Positions 9,901 to 18,774 of a DNA stretch of 64,000 bases are shown in pieces; the stretch's first letter is position 1; every line of letters begins with the position of its first letter. A program made the position numbers and the translations under genes. The stretch spans positions 152,727,269-152,791,268 of the forward strand of contig CAXKWD010000007.1 in NCBI GenBank assembly GCA_964059195.1, written 5' to 3'. Under the pieces are notes generated by a model that made no database searches, was not told where the DNA came from, and saw only the letters and a program-made list of their open reading frames with translations. This DNA comes from Ectobius pallidus (Eukaryota; Arthropoda; Insecta; Blattodea; Ectobiidae).

Positions 9901-12741
9901 GTCGTGTCCTTCTTCAGAGAATGATTCACACTAAAACAAAGTGCCTGTAATGAAGTGTCAACATGGGTGCATTCTTGAAAGTTTTAATTGTTTCCCACCA
10001 GATGTCTCTGTTTATGTTATATGGGATGCTTAATAATGTCTAGGGAATTTTCTATTTTCTTGTTTTAGTAGTGTTATGTCATAAAAGAGTATTTTGTGGC
10101 CCATTTCGTCAGAATGAGATGCTATGGCGGAGTAGTCAGTGTTGTTTTGTTTCTGATGTCTGATATGTTCTTTTCTTTTGGCATCTAGAGAGTGTACCGT
10201 TTGCCCTATGTATACTTTTCCATACATACATGTAAATTGTTCATTTCATCTTTCTCTCTTCTTAAAACGCCTTCCAATTTGTTAGCAGGAGTAAAATTTG
10301 TGTCAATGTCATGTTTATTTAAAAACTTTCCAACACAATCAGTTTATATATGACTCCAGCCGTGGAAGAGTGCGAACTTAATGAACTAATAACAAATGAT
10401 GCGATTTCCAGCAGGTGGCGTTCACTATGTTCAGAACAATGACACAGCTCAGTTGGAAGATGGCAATATCGACTCAGTGGGAACAGATCTCAACAAGAAG
10501 AAGCAACACAGATCTCCATTTGGATCTCATTCACCACGAGCATGTGAGTCAAACCACTGTTTGCTTCCTCATTGGAGGTGGCCTTTATTAGCAAGGTATC
10601 CTACAGTTTACACATAATATATCGGTTTAGGTTGGCAACCATTTTGTGCGAATTTCTGACTACAATATGCCACAACAGTGAAATCATATCAAACTTTGTA
10701 TTTAAAAGCCTTAATTTAACGAACAGAGAACATCAATAATTAATATCAGGTGTACCAAGTTAATAAAAATTATTAGTAACATGGGCCTCTGGAATGCCTT
10801 ACGGATTAATTTATTTGTTTTATTGTTCTCTTGCTCTGTAAACCTGTAGTTGTTGCAAGAAGAATACAAATATATAAAATAATATTTAATAACGAGTTTA
10901 GCAAGTACTGTATTAACTTATTATTAGACTTCGGATTTTAGGTAAAAACCTATTTTAATCCTTAAGTGATATATGGACGAAAACTTATATATTATGCATG
11001 TTTCATGAGTGACTTTGCCTAAAATTGATACTTTTATAGGACCTAAAACAGCCTATTTTTACGTTAGAGCCTAATATTGCCTTTTTTGCTTGTTTTCCTC
11101 TAAAGTTCAAAATAAGTTACTTTTTTTTGTTAAAAATTCTATCATTATTTTCAATTCGTACTAAATTTTTAGCTCAGAATGTGCAATACATGACACATTT
11201 GTGACTTGGTTAAATAGTAAGGAAGGTTTCGTCCTCAGTAGAAAAATTCCCAAGAAAATGTAGTGTTTTTCTCCCGACTTCCACATCCAGTAACAAAAAA
11301 AAAAGTAGTTCTCTGAATCACTGAGGGATACAAGGGTTTGAATATACTAGTATGATATGCATAGTTTCTGGGCTCAGGGTTTTCACTGTTATTGTACAGT
11401 AGTAATGCAGACCCTAATAATAAGTCTACATAATTCTGAGTACCATAGGCCTATATCTGTGTTTTATCATGATTATTGATTAAGGGTCACTTCAATAAAT
11501 ATAATATTCTGCATTGCAATTGAGATATTTCAGAAAATTGGCAACTTAAACAATTTTATAAGAGACTATTTTACGATTTTTAGAACCTATTTTCCAATTT
11601 TTAGAGCCTATTTTAGGTACCTAAAACAGCATTTTTAGCGACCTAAAAGTCCGAAGTCTACTTATTATAATCATATCTGTCTCTGTGTATTTGTAATAAT
11701 CCGTGTAATAATAATATATTTGTAACAAGGCTGTTGCTCAAAAGTCAAAAGAACATAATCTATTAATTTAAGATGTTTGCCGCCTCACTGAATTCAGTTG
11801 AGATTCAAAAACTACGAGACGGGAACTATCTGAACATTAATGTATTTAGCCTGATCATTTAAAACTGAGTTGATTTCTGATCATTTGTATCACTTGATCG
11901 CAGATTAACTTAAATTAAGAATTAGCTCACAGTACACTTATTTAAATTTATTGTAGTCACCGCCGTCTCGAGAATTACACTGCCTGTCCTATGTTTATTT
12001 TAACATGGAGTTCAGAGTATTGTTAAATTGCTTAATTTCTCCAGTAGAGGCGACACAGTTCACACCCAGATAGCATGAAATTCCAGCATATTTCAGTTTC
12101 CGAGTTTATACTTCAGAGGGCAACGCAGAGCATATTGTAATGTAAAGGGTATTGGCAGCTGGGTGTGAAAGGTGCTGCCATCTGTAATGTAGCCGAGTAC
12201 GCAAAATTATCCGTATAGGACAGGCAGTGATTGTAGTAATACTACTAATTGTTCATGATATTAATTTAATTCTTATTATTGTAGATTACTGTATAATTAG
12301 CCTAATAAGTAAGAATCATTTATCCAGAATTATGTTGAGTTTGCCCCCCCCCTTAATAAAATTTTTGGCGATGCCCCTTCAGGGCAGTAATATAGTTTTA
12401 TATGCAATTATTTTTAATTAATGTTAATGCAGATTATTTTATTTATTAGTTTCATTGAATAAAGAGAGTATATTAGGATTAAAATGGTTCCTATGAGACT
12501 TCTTTTATGACCTATTATATTAGTAAGTTGAAAAAATAAGTAAAAAAGTGGTCCAGTGTGTCATGACAATTTTACTGCTTGTCAACATAAGTATCTACTA
12601 TCACAAACTAACTCTTTATTTTTTACAGGGAAGGGGAGACAGAATTCACCGGCTCACAACCTGTCTTCCACCAGTTCGATTAGAGAAGAAGATTCCTTTG
12701 ACATGTCTGAGCAAGCGAGCACAAGGTCCAGTCCAGCGTGA
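606..12741 (+). CDS. Metabotropic glutamate receptor-family class C GPCR, 3' half of gene (10 exons)
   Basis: A seven-transmembrane receptor of the metabotropic glutamate type; the family couples to G proteins at the plasma membrane and binds amino acids in an extracellular Venus-flytrap domain. Exons: 606-939, 1877-2002, 2087-2208, 2911-3106, 4331-4610, 5977-6176, 6931-7111, 7940-8097, 10412 or 10415-10543, 12629-12741. All donors are GT, all acceptors AG, and every phase joins, giving about 612 codons and a TGA stop at 12739. Order: end of ligand-binding lobe, nine-cysteine (NCD3G) region, TM1-TM7, cytoplasmic tail. The KASGREL, VTKTNRIARIF, YAVKTRKCP and FNETRHIAFTNYT motifs are mGluR hallmarks. 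The 5' exons lie upstream of the window. The LNIDHN stretch and the acidic insert differ from textbook mGluRs, so it may be the insect mXR/mangetout-type paralogue, but residues deciding glutamate binding are outside the window. Confidence 0.93.
1877..2002 (+). CDS. mGluR-like exon b: ligand-binding lobe 2
   Basis: Acceptor ttgcag ends at 1876 and donor GTGAGT starts at 2003. The split codon joins as Asp. It encodes a segment containing FKFLKGRDGPPRYSILNFQ and YHWNVVGNYT, the usual G-D-G-P-x-RY strand of the family. Enters in phase 1 and exits in phase 1. Confidence 0.9.
2087..2208 (+). CDS. mGluR-like exon c: linker to the cysteine-rich domain
   Basis: Acceptor cccacag ends at 2086; donor GTAAGT is at 2209; exit phase 0. 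It encodes NGIPILNIDHN and then SACATPCAPHQVK, the first cysteines of the NCD3G region. The small antisense ORF over this exon is a shadow. Confidence 0.9.
2911..3106 (+). CDS. mGluR-like exon d: cysteine-rich NCD3G domain and start of TM1
   Basis: Acceptor atttacag ends at 2910; donor GTAAGT is at 3107; exit phase 1. It encodes DTCCWRCRNCGEYEY and CDDCPLGTLP, the CCWxCxxC...CxxCPxG pattern that couples the ligand-binding domain to the membrane domain. It then runs into WAIAAMAVASL, the first half of TM1. Confidence 0.93.
4331..4610 (+). CDS. mGluR-like exon e: TM1 end, TM2, TM3
   Basis: Acceptor gttccag ends at 4330; donor GTAACA is at 4611; exit phase 2. It encodes the rest of TM1, intracellular loop 1 with DTPIVKASGRELSYLLL, TM2, and TM3 ending in VTKTNRIARIF. 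The conserved cysteine before TM3 (FTCGLTRF) is present for the extracellular disulphide. Confidence 0.94.
4865..5130. repeat. Long foldback: 116-bp inverted arms with a 34-nt loop
   Basis: Arm 4865-4980 is the near-exact reverse complement of 5015-5130. Each arm read outward contains CTGATGA (5034-5040 and, on the minus strand, 4961-4955), then a short hairpin and GAAA. That resembles the core of hammerhead-like motifs known from Penelope-like elements. It lies wholly within the mGluR intron 4611-5976. Confidence 0.85.
5738..5880 (+). repeat. Interspersed repeat B, copy 1
   Basis: Shares the motifs attttgtttggcacaaattt and gaaactggaaaaatctttaa, and an ending aaagcac, with 9285-9392. It is intronic and its class is unknown. 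Confidence 0.65.
5977..6176 (+). CDS. mGluR-like exon f: TM4 and extracellular loop 2
   Basis: Acceptor gtgcag ends at 5976; donor GTAAGT is at 6177; exit phase 1. It encodes SPKSQLVITAILTSVEVV (TM4), the extracellular loop with the partner cysteine (LLICEGLDD) and the start of TM5. Confidence 0.93.
6177..6930 (+). other. mGluR intron without recognised element
   Basis: AT-rich intron. No repeat, RNA gene or ORF could be supported here. Confidence 0.5.
6931..7111 (+). CDS. mGluR-like exon g: TM5 end, i3 loop, TM6, start of TM7
   Basis: Acceptor attcag ends at 6930; donor GTAAGC is at 7112; exit phase 2. It encodes AYAVKTRKCPGGFNETRHI, the strongly conserved third intracellular loop, then IIIWLAFVPLYL (TM6) and the start of TM7. 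A SINE has inserted only 29 bp beyond the donor. Confidence 0.94.
7141..7350 (+). mobile_element. SINE-like insertion with 19-bp target duplication
   Basis: A 210-bp GC-richer insert is flanked by exact copies of accattaatataatacact at 7122-7140 and 7351-7369. The insert carries a GGGTCGACTC stretch resembling a polymerase III B box. It has no terminal inverted repeat, which fits a short retroposon integrated by target-primed reverse transcription. The left duplication begins 10 bp after the splice donor of exon g. Confidence 0.85.
7940..8097 (+). CDS. mGluR-like exon h: TM7 end and proximal C-tail
   Basis: Acceptor ttctcag ends at 7939; donor GTAAGT is at 8098; exit phase 1. It encodes GLVQLGCLFFPKVYIVLFKP, the conserved TM7 end in which the family has a FxPKxYIIL motif, then a basic and Ser/Thr-rich cytoplasmic tail. 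Confidence 0.94.
8098..9820 (+). other. mGluR intron segment, mostly featureless
   Basis: Holds repeat B copy 2 and otherwise AT-rich sequence. A segment near 8,580-9,260 contains motifs that recur loosely in both orientations. I could not define a bounded element. Confidence 0.4.
9285..9392 (+). repeat. Interspersed repeat B, copy 2
   Basis: A shorter, diverged direct copy of 5738-5880 in the next large intron. Confidence 0.65.
9822..10354 (-). mobile_element. Penelope-like element relic with outward inverted tails
   Basis: A minus-strand relic. A decayed GIY-YIG endonuclease segment lies at 10,030-10,328. Downstream on that strand come CTGAAGA (9917-9911), a GGACA/TGTCC stem and AAAAC, then the tail ending near 9,824. 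The last 25 bases or so of the tail (cacaatcagtttatat) recur inverted at 10,333-10,352. The same layout occurs at 41,919-42,536. Confidence 0.75.
10030..10328 (-). pseudogene. GIY-YIG endonuclease domain of a Penelope-like element, frameshifted
   Basis: In Penelope-like retroelements this C-terminal domain nicks target DNA for integration. The minus strand encodes GKVYIGQTVHSLDAKRKEHIRH, the YIG...R...EH core of the GIY-YIG fold. A linker-like segment (NKHDIDTNFTPANKLEGVLR) lies upstream in a different frame, so there is a frameshift near 10,220. No reverse transcriptase is attached; the copy is 5'-truncated and dead. Confidence 0.8.
10412..10543 (+). CDS. mGluR-like exon i: C-tail, with a NAGNAG acceptor
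   Basis: The acceptor is a tandem AGCAG. The exon can start at 10412 or 10415, both in frame, adding or omitting one residue. Donor GTGAGT is at 10544; exit phase 1. It encodes a polar segment with a basic LNKKKQHR run. It is identified by phase continuity and open frame rather than strong family conservation, so it is less certain than the membrane exons. Confidence 0.75.
10924..11659. mobile_element. hAT-like MITE, 736 bp, 8-bp target duplication
   Basis: The ends share TAGACTTCGGA(C)TTTTAGGT in inverted orientation. Exact 8-bp copies of ACTTATTA flank it (10916-10923 and 11660-11667). The interior is AT-rich with repeated gcctatttt / cctaaaa motifs and no ORF. An 8-bp duplication with such ends is typical of the hAT superfamily; P and Merlin elements also make 8-bp duplications. 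Confidence 0.85.
11958..12229. mobile_element. hAT-like MITE family D, copy 1 (272 bp)
   Basis: Flanked by exact ATTGTAGT duplications (11950-11957 and 12230-12237). The ends are CACCGCC and GGCAGTG, and an inner CACTGCCTGTCCTAT pairs with ATAGGACAGGCAGTG at the right end. A second copy is split by the gypsy element at 14,999-24,437. Confidence 0.88.
12629..12741 (+). CDS. mGluR-like last coding exon
   Basis: Acceptor tttacag ends at 12628. The split codon joins in phase to a Ser/Glu-rich tail (GRQNSPAHNLSSTSS, DSFDMSEQAS) ending in a TGA at 12739-12741. The C-terminus shows no classical PDZ ligand. The 3' UTR follows directly, with candidate AATAAA signals near 13,233 and 13,391 among others. 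I cannot choose between them. Confidence 0.8.
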
Positions 12742-14786
12742 GGAAGAACTTCATCCACTTTGATGGTACTCGTAGCAGCTAGCAAGAACAACATGAAGTT
12801 GTTTTGGTCACTTGTGACTTGTTTTGGGCTTAAGAAGCCTAAGAGACTCTCAGAACGAAGTCTATGATCTCAAAATAGATGTAACAGATCCAGAAAGTTT
12901 GAGAATATCAACATTTGAATGAAATTACATAATATGAAGTTCACCATGGTATCGGTACCTGAATAATGCAGATTGCAGACGATTGCAAGTTTGTAAACTC
13001 TAAAACTTTCCATGTTGCTATTGGTGTAAAAAGTGTTCCCCATTTTTATGTTGTTAAATTGCAAGGAGTAAAATCATTTAATATTCAGTAACTAATTTAA
13101 GATGACCAGATTTTTAAGAAATTGCAAGGAGTAAAATCATTTAATATTCAGTAACTAATTTAAGATGACCAGATTTTTAAGAACAAATATCAGGACATGT
13201 GACAAAGTTATGAAAAGAGTAATTAAAATAATGTGTAATAAATGCCCCAAATTTATTTGAGTTTTGTAAGAGTGACTTCGTACGCATTTGACATTGACAC
13301 AAGAAAAGTTTATCGCAGAAGATGAAAGCTTTGAAGTCTTTATGCATGATTTACTCAACCAATAACATATATGGACTTGGTATTTGAAGATAATAAAAAT
13401 GATGAAAACAAAATGGCAAAGTGTCTAAAATGCCAAAGATCTGCAATTTATAACTCTTTAAAAGCATGATGTTATTTATTTGTAACAAGAATGAATGGTT
13501 TGTGTTAGATTGTAAATTGTTTCAGCCCAATCTCAACAGTAGATATATGTTAAGCAGGGTTGCCAGGCTTCCCAGATTTCAAGGGACAGTCCCCAAAACC
13601 AGTCGTGGCTTGTACATTTAAAACAAATAAAATATTGATACTAGGTAGTCCTACTTATGAAATCGCTGCCACAAAGTTAGGTCCATATGGTAATCTTTTT
13701 ACTGCAGAAGTTATCAATTACCACTTTTACATGTGGGATTGAAATCTATCTGATACTCAATACATTCCCTGTTTACATAGGAGAGTATTGGGAGTTGTTG
13801 TACTATTGGCTAACATTGGTTATATATGGCTATGTGTGTGGTAATCTATGTAAACAATTGCTGTGTTTATTCCATGATTTAAATTATTAAAAAGCATGTG
13901 TTCTATTAATTTCTAGTCATCATAAACAAATTATGGCATAAAAGAGTAACATAACAGTATGAGTGAGTGTTTTTGAATAAATTGACAGTCAACTGACAGA
14001 ACAAATATGAACACCGTACAAGGGTATGCGCACGCACCAAGATTGAGTTTGTAGCATTTACATGGAACTGAATACAACTTGAATCAGATCCATTCCTCCA
14101 TTTGCAGAGGATCGGATCGAAAATTCATTCCGGACTGAGTCGACATTTGCATGACAATCTCAATATGGGGATCAGACTCAGATCGAACTGAATCCTGCAT
14201 GTAAACTTACTAAATGTTACTTTCATGACAGTTTTGTATTCATTCATATTATTCATATTACCGACTCATAAGAGTTCAACCGATGAGATCTCGCTTGGAC
14301 GTTCAGAATCTACATAATGAAATAAAGTATTGTTTTTAAAAATAAAATTGCATGTAGAACAGAAGATAAACTGGGTGCAGCAGCACCGTAGAATTTTATC
14401 ATGGGACACTAATTATCTCATGTTTCAAAACTACATTCCCCTTTGACTGCATCCATGTTCTACACTGTGGAAATTGGTACTTTGTGACTGCTTTGCACCA
14501 TGCTGAAGGGCTGGACACAGCAATAAAATATGCTTAATTAATCATGTACATATTATTTCTGTTTTACACTGTTCAAAGTGAATACTGGCTCAATTCATAC
14601 GAGTGATGAATTAACCGAAAGATTTTTTCACTCCATTTTAACTAACTCTGTTGAGTTTTAATAGGTATTCTGGTTAAAATAATTAATTAAAATAGGCTAG
14701 TATATTTTAAAGTCAAACAGAATGGCACATTTCAATATCTTGATCCAAAGCCTCATAGAAGATTCATTCAATGAACAATTTGTAAC
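12742..14786 (+). other. mGluR 3' UTR and downstream flank
   Basis: AT-rich. Holds the 63-bp duplication and several AATAAA motifs. A weak 175-bp imperfect foldback lies at about 14,036-14,210 (TTTACATG ... CATGTAAA ends) and could be a small old MITE. No gene seen. Confidence 0.5.
13056..13183 (+). repeat. 63-bp tandem duplication in the mGluR 3' region
   Basis: Two essentially identical 63-bp units follow one another (13056-13118 and 13119-13181), each beginning aaattgcaaggagtaaaatc. They lie 315 bp after the receptor stop codon, probably in its 3' UTR. Confidence 0.9.
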
Positions 14787-14794
14787 AACAAAAC

Positions 14795-14998
14795 CACTGC
14801 CTTTTAGACTTTATTACTCGTGTCCTATGAGGCTTGTTTTGGGTACACGGCGATGGTACAGATGGCAGCACCTACCATACTTTGTGGCAATACCTTACAC
14901 ATTACGTACATTGTTTCTCAAGTAGTCAAGGATTTGCTTTGGGAACAAACCTTTTATCAACAATGTTATTAGCAGAAGACGCGAAGCAATCTAGGTGC
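14795..14998 (+). mobile_element. hAT-like MITE family D, copy 2, left part
   Basis: Begins CACTGCC after the 8-bp duplication AACAAAAC (14787-14794) and matches copy 1 in reverse orientation (acagatggcagcacct and following). It is interrupted at 14,998 by the LTR retrotransposon, whose 4-bp duplication GTGC (14995-14998) closes this part. Confidence 0.85.
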
Positions 14999-16225
14999 TA
15001 TTGCAGTTCAGATACTTCGGTAAAAAGAAATAAACAAGATAACCAAATTAAGTATAATAAATGACAGATTAATTGCCCAAATTTATTCAAACTAAAATCA
15101 TAAAATCTCATAGCCCGTGTTTGGTCTTAAAATGACCGTGAAAAGACGGAACATTCATTATAAATATTATTAACTAGAAAGAAGGCAAAGGTAAAAAGTT
15201 TAACAACATCATTTTAAATAACTATTAAAATGAGATTGCAGTGGATAGACAGAGATAGCTGGGAATTTCCCTAGCAGACCTAGCGGGTGCGAGATAATGC
15301 AATGCAGTACTCAGGTACAATGTATCGGGAATCTCCCAAGATATAATCAAAGGGTACTGATCCACTTAAGTAATTCTAAGAAGTCGGCTATTGAGTTCAA
15401 GCCTTGCTTCTGATGTTGCTACTGATACAACACGCTGTCCGAACCTTCTTAGAAATCCGAGACGCTAAGTTGTGGGTTTTGAGAATAAGGGAAAATCCAA
15501 TTGATTTCCGTGGGAAACTAACATATTATTATTGGTCGGGAGATTTGCCAATAAGAACTGGTCTATAGTACCACGTGCCGGGATTCACGAATAATAATTA
15601 AGAAGGAGTGGGGAAAATGTTTGTTCAAGAGAGTTTTCTTTAGGCCTAACGGGGAGCTGTAAAATCACTCTACTTCAAGGCCCCGCGCCTATAACAGTCA
15701 TATTCAACTCTACTTCAAGGCCCCGTGCCTAGAGCAGTCAACAGCAATCTACGTCGAGGCCGCGTGCCTACATCAATCACTCTACTTATCTTTGAGGCCG
15801 CGTGCCCACAGAATTAATTGGACTTATAAAATTTTCGCTGTGGAATTAATCGACTTAGAAGGATTCTTACTTTCAATCGCGATTAGTCAAAATCATATAC
15901 GGCAGCAATTGTATCACTAGTAACGATCTACCGAGAACTTGTAACAATATTAATTATTCACAAACAAATTTTGTAATTATTGTCAATGACTGGACTTGTA
16001 TTTCCAACGCTTTGAATAAACAGAATATTCCTTCAGTGTTCAAAGAAACTGCATTATTATTCAAGCAATAATATTAAGGTGTTCTTCGCTTCCTACCCTG
16101 AAGCTAGAGGGAAGTGCTCAACGATCGACTGGCAGACCGGAGGCGGGTTCAACAAATCAGAAATATTCAGTATATGCATTATACTGTGGCGCCCAGGTAA
16201 CCATCATTTCCACCGAACCGCTGTA
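14999..16225 (+). repeat. 5' LTR of gypsy copy 1
   Basis: Starts TATTGCAG, ends CGCTGTA, 1,227 bp. The boundaries are set by the 4-bp duplications in both copies of the element. It carries AATAAA at 16015-16020, a likely polyadenylation signal, and a block of four imperfect repeats at 15,667-15,810 (ctctacttcaaggccccg type). The ends are TA...TA rather than the usual TG...CA. Confidence 0.93.
15667..15810 (+). repeat. Four imperfect short tandem repeats inside the LTR
   Basis: Units of about 40-48 bp, each with ctac(t/g)t(c)..gaggcc(c/g)cg(c/t)gcc. They are GC-rich islands in an AT-rich LTR, upstream of the AATAAA. The same block occurs in all four LTR copies (near 23,880, 46,880 and 52,717). 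Confidence 0.8.
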
Positions 16226-16227
16226 CA

Positions 16228-16245
16228 TGGCTATTTCCCAACGTG
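16228..16245 (+). promoter_or_regulatory. Candidate tRNA primer-binding site
   Basis: TGGCTATTTCCCAACG begins two bases after the 5' LTR, where minus-strand synthesis is primed in LTR elements, and starts with the TGG expected opposite a tRNA CCA end. I could not match the tRNA. Confidence 0.4.
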
Positions 16246-16809
16246 AGGCACGAGTGAAGCTGGACATCAAGGATCACCAACTTCAAAAATCATCCCAAAA
16301 CGGAAGGAAGACACCGCAGAATTTCTAGAACGTCGCCCGTAAAGGCACCGCTGGAATTCAAGATCGTGGTACATCAGTTCCGGAGACCGCCGCAGAAAAC
16401 ATCAAAAATCACCAACAGATAAGAACTTAAATATACATAGAGTTTCAGTAAAGTAAACAATTTTATTATCAATAATTTAAGAAACAGTAAATATTAATTA
16501 AATAAATTAGTAAGCCTGACATCAAATAATATTTTTTTTTAAAAAGTTTGCAATTTAAGATCAAAGTAAAATTAAACTGAAACTCACTAAGTAAATTAAA
16601 GAATAAATTCAAGTAAAATAAAATCTTTTTCAAATTAAAAGAACTCAGGCATATCGAATATTTATTGTGCAAGGGTATAATTATACATGTTATGCATTAT
16701 ATGTTGAACTTCTTAACCAAAGGTAAGGTAGATCGTAAGAGTGTATCAGTACCCTTATAATTTATGTATGTGGCTTAGAAACGGAAAAGTTACTAGGAAT
16801 AAAATTAAT

Positions 16810-18774
16810 ATGGAAGGTGGAGAGGGGCACGACTTGCTTACTGGTGAGGAAATAAATAATTGTAGAATGGAGATTAACAATGAGAACAGTGTCGCGACAG
16901 GTGACGGGGTTTTGGAGCAGGGAGGTGATAATAGGGAGAAAAATAATGCAACAAATATTCAGCTAACTGAGAGTGAGAGTGTAACTGAACATAGGCCTAG
17001 GGAAATAAATCAAACCATAGACCCGAATTCTATTGCATATTTGATAGCCATGATGAAAGGGCTAGAAAAATCAAGTAATGCAACTAATGAAAGTATGAAA
17101 GGACTAGAAAAGTCAAGTAATGAAACTAGGGAAAGTATTAAGGAACTAGAGAAAAACTCTAAGGAAAATATGAAGGAACTAGAGAAAAATACCGGGGAAA
17201 AGATAGAGAAACTGGGAGATAGGATAGACCAATCGGACCAAGAACATAGGCAGAATGTAGATAGGCTTGAGAGGGAGCTTAATAATATAAAAGAGGTCCA
17301 ATCTAACATATGCAACGAAATCAGGGGAGAACTCTGTAGGGAGCTTAAAGAAAGTGAAAAAGCAATGAGGCAAGAAATTAGTGAAAGTCAAGGGGAAATT
17401 AGGTCTGAATTAGAGGCTAATATGGCATCGGTAGATAGGAAAATAGAGATTCAGGGCAAGAAATATGAAGAAAAATTATTCAATGAAAGGAAAATTTTGG
17501 AGAAGGAAATACAGAAATCGGAGTCTAGCTTGAAAAAGAATATGGAGACTCAGGTGGGAAAAGTAAAAGTAGGGTTAGGAGATAAAATCTCAGAAGTAAA
17601 TGACAAGGTAGTGCATTTAGAAAATATATTAGCTGAGAAAATAGGGGAAATCTCTAAAGAAGTAAGCACGGTAGCTAAAGAGGTCGAAAATCGTAGGCCT
17701 GTAGCAAATAACTATGCTGTAAATTGTAGTGAGAGTATATGCAATGGAATAGGAAATACATATAGGCCTCCTAGTGTTGCAAATGAGTCCTGTAATACAG
17801 TACACGAGACGGTAGCCACCAGCATGCCGGTAGTTAGCGATAATAGGATTAATATATGTAATTTAATAGGAAATGAGGTATCACTTCCCAGCTTCAATGA
17901 GAGCAACACGAGCCCTCAGAGCTTCTTGAAATCTGTTGAAGAATATTTTACTTTACGGTCTATTCCATCTCAGTACAAAATGTTGATCCTCGGTAGAGCC
18001 TTAAAAGGAAAAACAAAAGAGTGGTTTGAACTTACAGTACACCCGGAGTGCAACTATGAGGATTTTAAGCAGTTATTCTTAGCAAGATATTGGGGTGAGG
18101 CGAAGAGAGCTTTAGCTAGAAATGAGGTCTATAATGGGAGATATTCACATAGGGGCAACGTCTCTCTATCGGACCATTTCCTAAGAGTTATAGGCCTAAT
18201 CAAGCTACTAGACCCCGGAATGCCAGAACGCGAGGCCATTCAGCTTGTGACGAGACATTTTCAGCCGGAAATATGTAACCTGCTTATAGTATCATGTCCC
18301 CAAACTTATAGCAAGGCTTTGGAGTTATTATCTAGTTTCGAAGTAGGAACTAACAGAGAAGAACGTAGCGATAATAGGAGACAAAATGGACCGGATAATA
18401 TGCAAATGAATCAAGATACGAGAGGAGGTCCAAATAATGACAGAGGTAGATGGAACCAAGGACATGCCAACAGAAATGCGGAATCGAACAGAGGACCCCC
18501 TAATAATAACTCATATAGAAATAATGGGAACCAAAACTGGAGGGGAAATAATCAAGAGAATAGGCCTCAAGACAGACAAGTAAATAATGTTCGATTTCAT
18601 GGCAGGATGCAGAACGAAGTAGGAGAACGAATTCCAGAAAACCAGGGGGACATTAACATAGAAGGTGAAAGGAATCAGGCGCATAGCACGGGAAACCACA
18701 ATGATATTCAGGGAGACATTCGTCACAGAAATGACGAAAGGCATGTAGCGCAAGACAGGCCTTTAAACTATTAG
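16810..18774 (+). CDS. gag: Gag structural polyprotein, gypsy copy 1
   Basis: The capsid precursor that packages the element's RNA into particles. The frame is open from 16741. I chose ATG 16810 (MEGGEGHD) for its strong context (A at -3, G at +4); ATG 16768 is possible but weak. Residues about 80-310 are Glu/Lys-rich and predicted coiled coil, starting with repeated MKGLEKSSN-type units. Residues about 345-515 form the retrotransposon Gag capsid region (YFTLRSIPSQYKMLILGRAL, WFELTVHPECNYEDFKQLF). The C-terminus is Asn/Arg/Gly-rich (NRGPPNNNSYRNNGNQNW) with no CCHC zinc knuckle. Stops with TAG at 18772, four bases after a -1 slippery site. About 654 residues, unbroken. Confidence 0.9.
   Translation: MEGGEGHDLLTGEEINNCRMEINNENSVATGDGVLEQGGDNREKNNATNIQLTESESVTEHRPREINQTIDPNSIAYLIAMMKGLEKSSNATNESMKGLEKSSNETRESIKELEKNSKENMKELEKNTGEKIEKLGDRIDQSDQEHRQNVDRLERELNNIKEVQSNICNEIRGELCRELKESEKAMRQEISESQGEIRSELEANMASVDRKIEIQGKKYEEKLFNERKILEKEIQKSESSLKKNMETQVGKVKVGLGDKISEVNDKVVHLENILAEKIGEISKEVSTVAKEVENRRPVANNYAVNCSESICNGIGNTYRPPSVANESCNTVHETVATSMPVVSDNRINICNLIGNEVSLPSFNESNTSPQSFLKSVEEYFTLRSIPSQYKMLILGRALKGKTKEWFELTVHPECNYEDFKQLFLARYWGEAKRALARNEVYNGRYSHRGNVSLSDHFLRVIGLIKLLDPGMPEREAIQLVTRHFQPEICNLLIVSCPQTYSKALELLSSFEVGTNREERSDNRRQNGPDNMQMNQDTRGGPNNDRGRWNQGHANRNAESNRGPPNNNSYRNNGNQNWRGNNQENRPQDRQVNNVRFHGRMQNEVGERIPENQGDINIEGERNQAHSTGNHNDIQGDIRHRNDERHVAQDRPLNY
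18762..18768 (+). promoter_or_regulatory. -1 ribosomal frameshift site TTTAAAC
   Basis: The heptamer is positioned T|TTA|AAC in the gag frame, exactly the X_XXY_YYZ register, one sense codon before the gag stop. The pol frame is -1 relative to gag and is open from 18735, so the frames overlap by about 40 bases across the site. Downstream sequence can pair (GGTC 18789-18792 with GACC 18810-18813), a possible stimulator. The same heptamer and register are conserved in copy 2 (49887-49893). Confidence 0.9.

Noticed and set aside
16185..16200. TGGCGCCCAGG as the primer-binding site
   Set aside because: It looks like a retroviral PBS, but it lies inside the LTR and is also present in the 3' LTR.
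16741..16809. Extending Gag to the frame start at 16741
   Set aside because: That codon is GTG; the first good-context ATG is at 16810.
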